Shown here in pieces: positions 60,001-64,000 of a stretch of 64,000 nt of DNA; position 1 is the first letter of the stretch; each line of letters begins with the position of its first letter. The notes under the pieces were generated by a model. It was not told the DNA's origin, did not search any database, and saw nothing but the letters and a program-made list of their open reading frames with translations. The stretch is from Ciona intestinalis (lineage: Eukaryota; Chordata; Ascidiacea; Phlebobranchia; Cionidae). A program made the position numbers and the translations under genes. Where the stretch lies: contig NC_020174.2 in NCBI RefSeq assembly GCF_000224145.3, positions 2,029,056 through 2,093,055 of the forward strand, written 5' to 3'.

Positions 60001-63000
60001 TTGAGATGTTCTAAAAATAAAGAAATGTTTATAATTTTTTTAAAACCTTTTTCATTTTTCATAATCTACTTTAATATGGTGGGTGGGGTAGATATAGGCT
60101 ACCCCTTTTTGGGTTCTTTAAATAAGTGCCCTGAATGATTGAATAAATAAATGTAACTTGCCCCATCTTCCCGTGGTCGGAAAACGAGTCGTTAAAAAAC
60201 TGGTGTTCTGTTCATACAACTCGTGCCCGCTAACGAGTTACCAAGTATGTAACTTTTGGGGTGTGTTTTATGTATGGTTGACCAATTAGAGTTTAAATCT
60301 AAATTTTAGACTAACGTATAAGTGATTACTGGGTTGGAACAATTGTAGTACAGTCATGTACAGCAACCTATAAAGTAACGATAAGCAATAGTCTTGGTTT
60401 TATATTATTACGTATATTGTTACAATCATTCTTACCCTTGACTGGATGCATCAACTTTATACAGTAACGGCCTGGAAAAAGTTTGAACCCGTTCCGCTGA
60501 ATTTGTTATACCGCTGAAACACAATGATTATTAGAAACTGTTTTTAGCTGGAAAACTGAAAATAAGTTACCCTGTCAAGATTCCTCCTACAAGCAATTGC
60601 TCATCCGTTGCATTTCGTGCCAATTCAGCAAGAGGGTAGTCAAGGATAAATCTACACTATAATAAAAAAATGTGTTTCAGTTGGAATTAAAAAGCATTCC
60701 CTATTTTTTTAGATTTTACAAAAAAGAAAGAAAATTGTTAAATAAACATTAAACATAGTAGGTTGGGGTGATGAAAAATGTTTTTATTCACTTTCATCTT
60801 TCATCATCTCTTTCATTTTTCACTGATTTACAATAAAATTGTTTTTTTCACCTGATCTCCTGGTTGCAAGAGGTTTGGAATTCCAGATGAACTTCCCTGA
60901 TATTGAAGTTTAACAGCATACGATGAGTCGGCGCTGCTTCGTGCTGCAGGGACCATACATTCAGTTGGTGGCTGCGTAAACATAACGCGACAAAGTTAGG
61001 TAAAGGAGCATACCAACCAAATTATTCTATCCATATACAAATTTTTTTATTTGTTAGTAAAGGTCCCTTTCACTGCCTCGTAATAAATGACTCTATGCGT
61101 TCTCTTCTACCAAAATGAGTTTTTGACATAAAAAAACGAAATATCCCAAAGAATCACACTTATGGAGTAACATTATACAACTCATGAGCTGGCACGAGGT
61201 GTATGAAACGAAACACCTATGTTATAACTATACTGTCTTTACCCCACCACGAGGATAAATAGGTATTTTCATTCGTACAATTAATAACGCCCGCAATAGT
61301 TTGTACCTTGAGCAGTTGTAACGTTGCATCCGCAGTAAGTGTAGCAGTGTATGTTGGCTCTGGTCCTCTGTTCAAAACAGTTGCATTGATTGTTAACATC
61401 CCGTTAAGGTCTTCCAGTATCAAAGGTTCAGAAGATGACTCGATTCTGTATAAGGAGTCTAATTAGCCACAACTATAATAATAGTTTTTATTCTGCTTTA
61501 TCGGCCCATTTGGTAAAAAAGGAAGGATGTTTACAAAATTATATATCCGTGTTATTACGGCACTAAAATAGGTTTGGTAATTGATAAAACACGATTAGGA
61601 AATATGGGATAGTACAAGATAACGGTATATCCATCTTACCCCACAAAATCATATAGAAACTTTCATAAAAGTCGTATAGCCTACGATGCCGCGATATTAT
61701 AATTTACAACACGTTCTATACTTGATTTAAGTAGATCAGGCCTACAGATGAATTTATATTAGTTATTAAAATTAAAAAGATAAACATAGTGTTTGTTCGG
61801 TACTTAAATATGAACATCATCGAAAAACAATTCTATTCTATCGGAGTGAGGTCTTACGGCGAGGCAGGCCCAGGAACCTCGGATTTATAGGCCAGATTTC
61901 AAATCAATTCCTCACGATAGAACATATAAGTTATTCATAATTTGCGAAAAACAAGGAACTTACGAGTACGAATATTTTAATTCCAAACGACTGTTGCAGT
62001 TTCCGTTTGTTCCAATTGTACAACCCGTTTCTAACTTGCAAGTAGCATATACAACAGGTGAAACTAGTGGACTTAACACAGGAGACACGATAATGCTCTT
62101 ATGGGAGGCGGGGAAGTCGTAAGAAGCTTTCAGGGCGATGGGGAAATCGGTTTGTTGGGAAAACGTGTCGGGTGAAAGCGATGCTACCTGCGGAGATGCA
62201 TGAAAGGGTTATAAGAAGACTACTAAATAGTAGTGTGGGGAACGATGGGACACCTCATTCTTTTCACGTCCCATCAGGTAGTTAAGAAGGAATATTTACA
62301 GAATTATATAACCGTAGCTGCTTTTATATAACCATAGTATGCTGAAGTGTCACTTCAGTATATACTATGATATACCCGTAATCCCGTGACTAAAAGAGTA
62401 TTGGTTTTACACAGAAATGGCTATTTACCAGTCTGTAGGTTATATATTGGCATACGGGTGTCAGGTCCTATATGTATACGATGCCATAAGTTTGGAATTT
62501 GACCTTGATTGGGCCAATTCCGTAGAAAGGAATTATTTCTGTATGAGTAAGTCGAAAACCGTATTTGGTATATTGCTCTGTATTGCTTAGGCCCCTTTGA
62601 CGGAATAAATAAGTTTCAGTGCATATTGTACAAAACTTACATTTACTTGAACATCAAACGTAGAACATGATTCGTTGTGTGTCAGTTTGTGCAAAAATAT
62701 TCTTTCCGAGGACGAATCTTCCATAAAAATAAGTCGATTCCTTGTTGTTTCGACTGTCCCAGAATCGAGATTCAGTTTCACCTCCAATGCTAGAAAGTAA
62801 AGTAACATTACAGCAGAGTGAATGCGCATTCTTCACGATAATACGCATTCTTCACGCACGTTTGTCGAAAATCTTTGTTTAAAGTTTAAACCATATGTGT
62901 TTTAACTGTAATGTTTATTTGTATGAATGAATGAATGAAACTTATTTATTTTACAAGATACATATTTACGCCCGCAATGGTCGCAGCGACGAGCTTAGAA

Positions 63001-64000
63001 CCAGCCACCTCTGGGTTAGAGGCAGGCGCTGCCACGACGCTATTATTAGTTCGTTTTAAATGTTTCTATAACCATGAGTGTTTTACTCGTTTATTTTCAT
63101 TTGTATTCTTATTTTAATTGAGTTTTTTTATAACCATATAGGTTGCAGTTGTTTTGCTTACTTGAATAGTTTCTTCCCAGAGGTCTACCATCAGCAAATG
63201 AGCCGTTTAAACAAACTCGAACTTTAGCACAAGGTACTGACGTATTTCTTGCACATTTGATGACGTCAAGAACCCGGGGTTCCACCTCCAATCGTGACGT
63301 CACCAACACTACAGGTCGAGAGTAAAGCACGACTACTACGTCACTAGCGGGTGACGCAATGATGACGTCAGAGTACCCGTTCCCGTCGACATCGGTACTA
63401 ACGTTATACGATCTCCCCATTATACTTAAGCCAAACTGTACAAGCGATAATGAAACCGACTTGCCGAGAATTCTCTGAAACATAGAAGGGAATATATGCA
63501 TATGTTGTCTCCTCGTCTCGCCGTATAAATGACATACAAAACGTCGGTGCTTTAAGATTACAAACACAAACGGCAGAGATAGATCTCTTTTGTAATTAGC
63601 ACGATGGGACAAGCTGGTAGGCCTACATGTTTTTTGGTAATCAACGAAGAACTTTAAAAAATGTTATTACCGTAGCCTTAGGACGTTAAAACGGCATTGT
63701 TAAATGTTTAATCAAAGGATTGGGAAATAGGGGGATTTTTTGTGCCAGGTATCCCATGTCACCCCACATAGTTTTTTTTTTGTGCCAGGTATCTCATGTT
63801 ACCCCACAGTTAAGTTTAATAAAACAAATTAAAGCAAAATTGTTAAACAAACTTTTATACTTGATGTAAGTTGTTTTCCAATCCCTCACTTGACGAGAAA
63901 TAAATATAAACAGCGCCACTGCCGGTAGAGGAGCTTTCTTCCATCGGAGCACCTACAGCTATGTCGTCATAACCGTTATTATCTACGTCACCAACTACAG
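57015..64000 (-). CDS. integrin alpha subunit, C-terminal part (5' end beyond window)
   Basis: Single-pass adhesion receptor subunit that pairs with an integrin beta chain. Exons on minus: 63861-64000 (continues outside), 63162-63474, 62641-62789, 61964-62187, 61307-61445, 60852-60971, 60571-60656, 60436-60513, 59896-60010, 59584-59694, 59101-59283, 58540-58653, 57974-58057, 57478-57612, 57015-57134. All are in phase. The first two exons carry FG-GAP propeller blades with calcium loops DVDNNGYDD and DVDGNGYSD. Thigh and calf domains follow, with N-glycosylation sites and late cysteine pairs (DCKDTICEEIRC). The membrane segment is LWPFIASAVGGFVLLLLAVL. The tail begins KCGFFESKYK, so the conserved GFFKR reads GFFES, then ends Pro-rich (DDEQPPKK). 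Presence of an I domain cannot be judged because the N-terminal half lies outside. The 59101 splice donor lies in a MITE end. Confidence 0.93.
57273..57450 (-). mobile_element. MITE copy in last integrin intron
   Basis: TACTACGGGGTAAGATGGAT left; right end eroded to GTACCCATATT. Confidence 0.75.
57645..57740 (-). mobile_element. SINE tail fragment in integrin intron
   Basis: TGTAACTTGCTATATCCGCG and GGTTATAACTTGGGTGTTCT. Confidence 0.7.
58113..58306 (+). mobile_element. MITE copy (first of a head-to-tail pair)
   Basis: AGTAGGGTATAGGGTAGGAC left, CATCTTACCCTATAGTAATA right, immediately followed by another copy. Confidence 0.82.
58308..58495 (+). mobile_element. MITE copy (second of the pair)
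   Basis: AGTAGGGTGGAAAAATATG left, TTACCCCAGAGTAATATA right. Confidence 0.82.
58903..59101 (+). mobile_element. MITE copy whose right end supplies an integrin splice donor
   Basis: TAGTAAGGTGGGGCAATATG left, CGTCTTCCTCTACCCTAC right. The final CCCTAC is the minus-strand donor GTAGGG of integrin exon 59101-59283. Confidence 0.85.
59331..59567 (+). mobile_element. SINE in integrin intron
   Basis: Head TAGCAGTATGGTTAGCGCGC and tail TTACATTCATTCATG; slightly shortened. Confidence 0.8.
59773..59872 (-). mobile_element. MITE with large internal loss
   Basis: ACTGTGGGGTAATATGGGAT left, GCACCTTACTATATA right, 100 bp in all. Confidence 0.7.
60136..60345 (-). mobile_element. SINE in integrin intron, head lost
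   Basis: GAATAAATAAATGTAACTTG to TTACTGGGTTGGAACAATTG. Confidence 0.72.
60756..60800 (+). mobile_element. MITE left-end fragment
   Basis: ATAGTAGGTTGGGGTGATG follow-on resembles the left end. A similar scrap lies at 60078-60110. Confidence 0.45.
61166..61275 (+). mobile_element. SINE tail fragment
   Basis: GAGCTGGCACGAGGTGTATG and CCACCACGAGGATAAATAGG; ends about 30 bp from exon 61307-61445. Confidence 0.7.
61480..61655 (+). mobile_element. MITE copy lacking its left end
   Basis: Starts in the TTTTTATTCTGCTTTATCGG segment; right end CTTACCCCACAAAATCATA. Confidence 0.75.
62228..62420 (+). mobile_element. MITE copy interrupted by a hairpin insert
   Basis: The left half (AGTAGTGTGGGGAACGATGG) runs to about 62320. 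MITE-like CCGTGACTAAAAGAGTATTG resumes after the palindrome at 62333-62369. Confidence 0.65.
62922..63042 (-). mobile_element. SINE with middle lost
   Basis: AATGAATGAATGAAAC tail joined almost directly to the head segment ACCTCTGGGTTAGAGGCAGG. Confidence 0.72.
63598..63809 (+). mobile_element. MITE copy with duplicated right terminus
   Basis: The right end, TTTTTGTGCCAGGTAT to ACCCCACA, occurs twice in tandem (about 63733-63771 and 63773-63809). Confidence 0.75.

Noticed and set aside
1-64000. LTR retroelements, Polintons, CRISPR arrays, operons, riboswitches
   Set aside because: No long terminal repeats, reverse transcriptase, integrase or capsid-like frames were seen, and the bacterial feature types do not apply to this animal sequence.

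Overview
The window is animal nuclear DNA, most likely from a Ciona-type sea squirt (tunicate). The genes are vertebrate-like families split into many small exons with GT-AG introns. The non-coding DNA is AT-rich and packed with about 40 copies of a ~200 bp terminal-inverted-repeat MITE and about 30 copies or pieces of tRNA-headed SINEs whose tails run into ATTC/AATG repeats. The species call is inference from gene structure and repeats; no database search was made. There are three assembly gaps (13699-13823, 37010-37099, 47695-48194).

Layout: 1-5016 is non-coding, with MITEs and a CRE-rich inverted-repeat element. 5017-15317 (minus) is a complete 16-exon SLC6 sodium/chloride-dependent transporter (SLC6-A). 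15318-24611 is mostly non-coding and MITE-rich, with two weak candidate gene pieces near 18.6 and 20.0 kb. 24612-28545 (plus) is a 7-exon leucine-rich-repeat type I membrane receptor (LRR-1). 28987-34865 (minus) is a second SLC6 transporter (SLC6-B, first coding exon not found). 36068-40863 (minus) is LRR-2, an inverted paralogue of LRR-1. 43153-49483 and 49983-56060 (both minus) are two tandem flavin-containing monooxygenases. 57015 to the window end (minus) is the C-terminal part of an integrin alpha subunit.

All exon coordinates were worked out by hand from splice sites, reading phase and paralogue comparison. Each paralogous pair checks the other: the FMO exons have equal lengths at nine internal exons, the SLC6 pair shares most exon lengths, and the two LRR genes have identical lengths at exons 1, 3, 5 and 6.

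The most interesting part is the LRR pair. The copies are mosaics. The LRRCT-side exons and a 61 bp intron are identical or nearly so, while the middle LRR exon, stalk, membrane segment and cytoplasmic tail have diverged, and one copy has exactly one 24-residue LRR fewer. This looks like gene conversion between inverted copies of a cell-surface receptor. Both genes also carry the same perfect NF-kappaB-like palindrome within about 1.2 kb upstream of their start codons. A second notable point is an integrin splice donor that lies in the terminus of a MITE.
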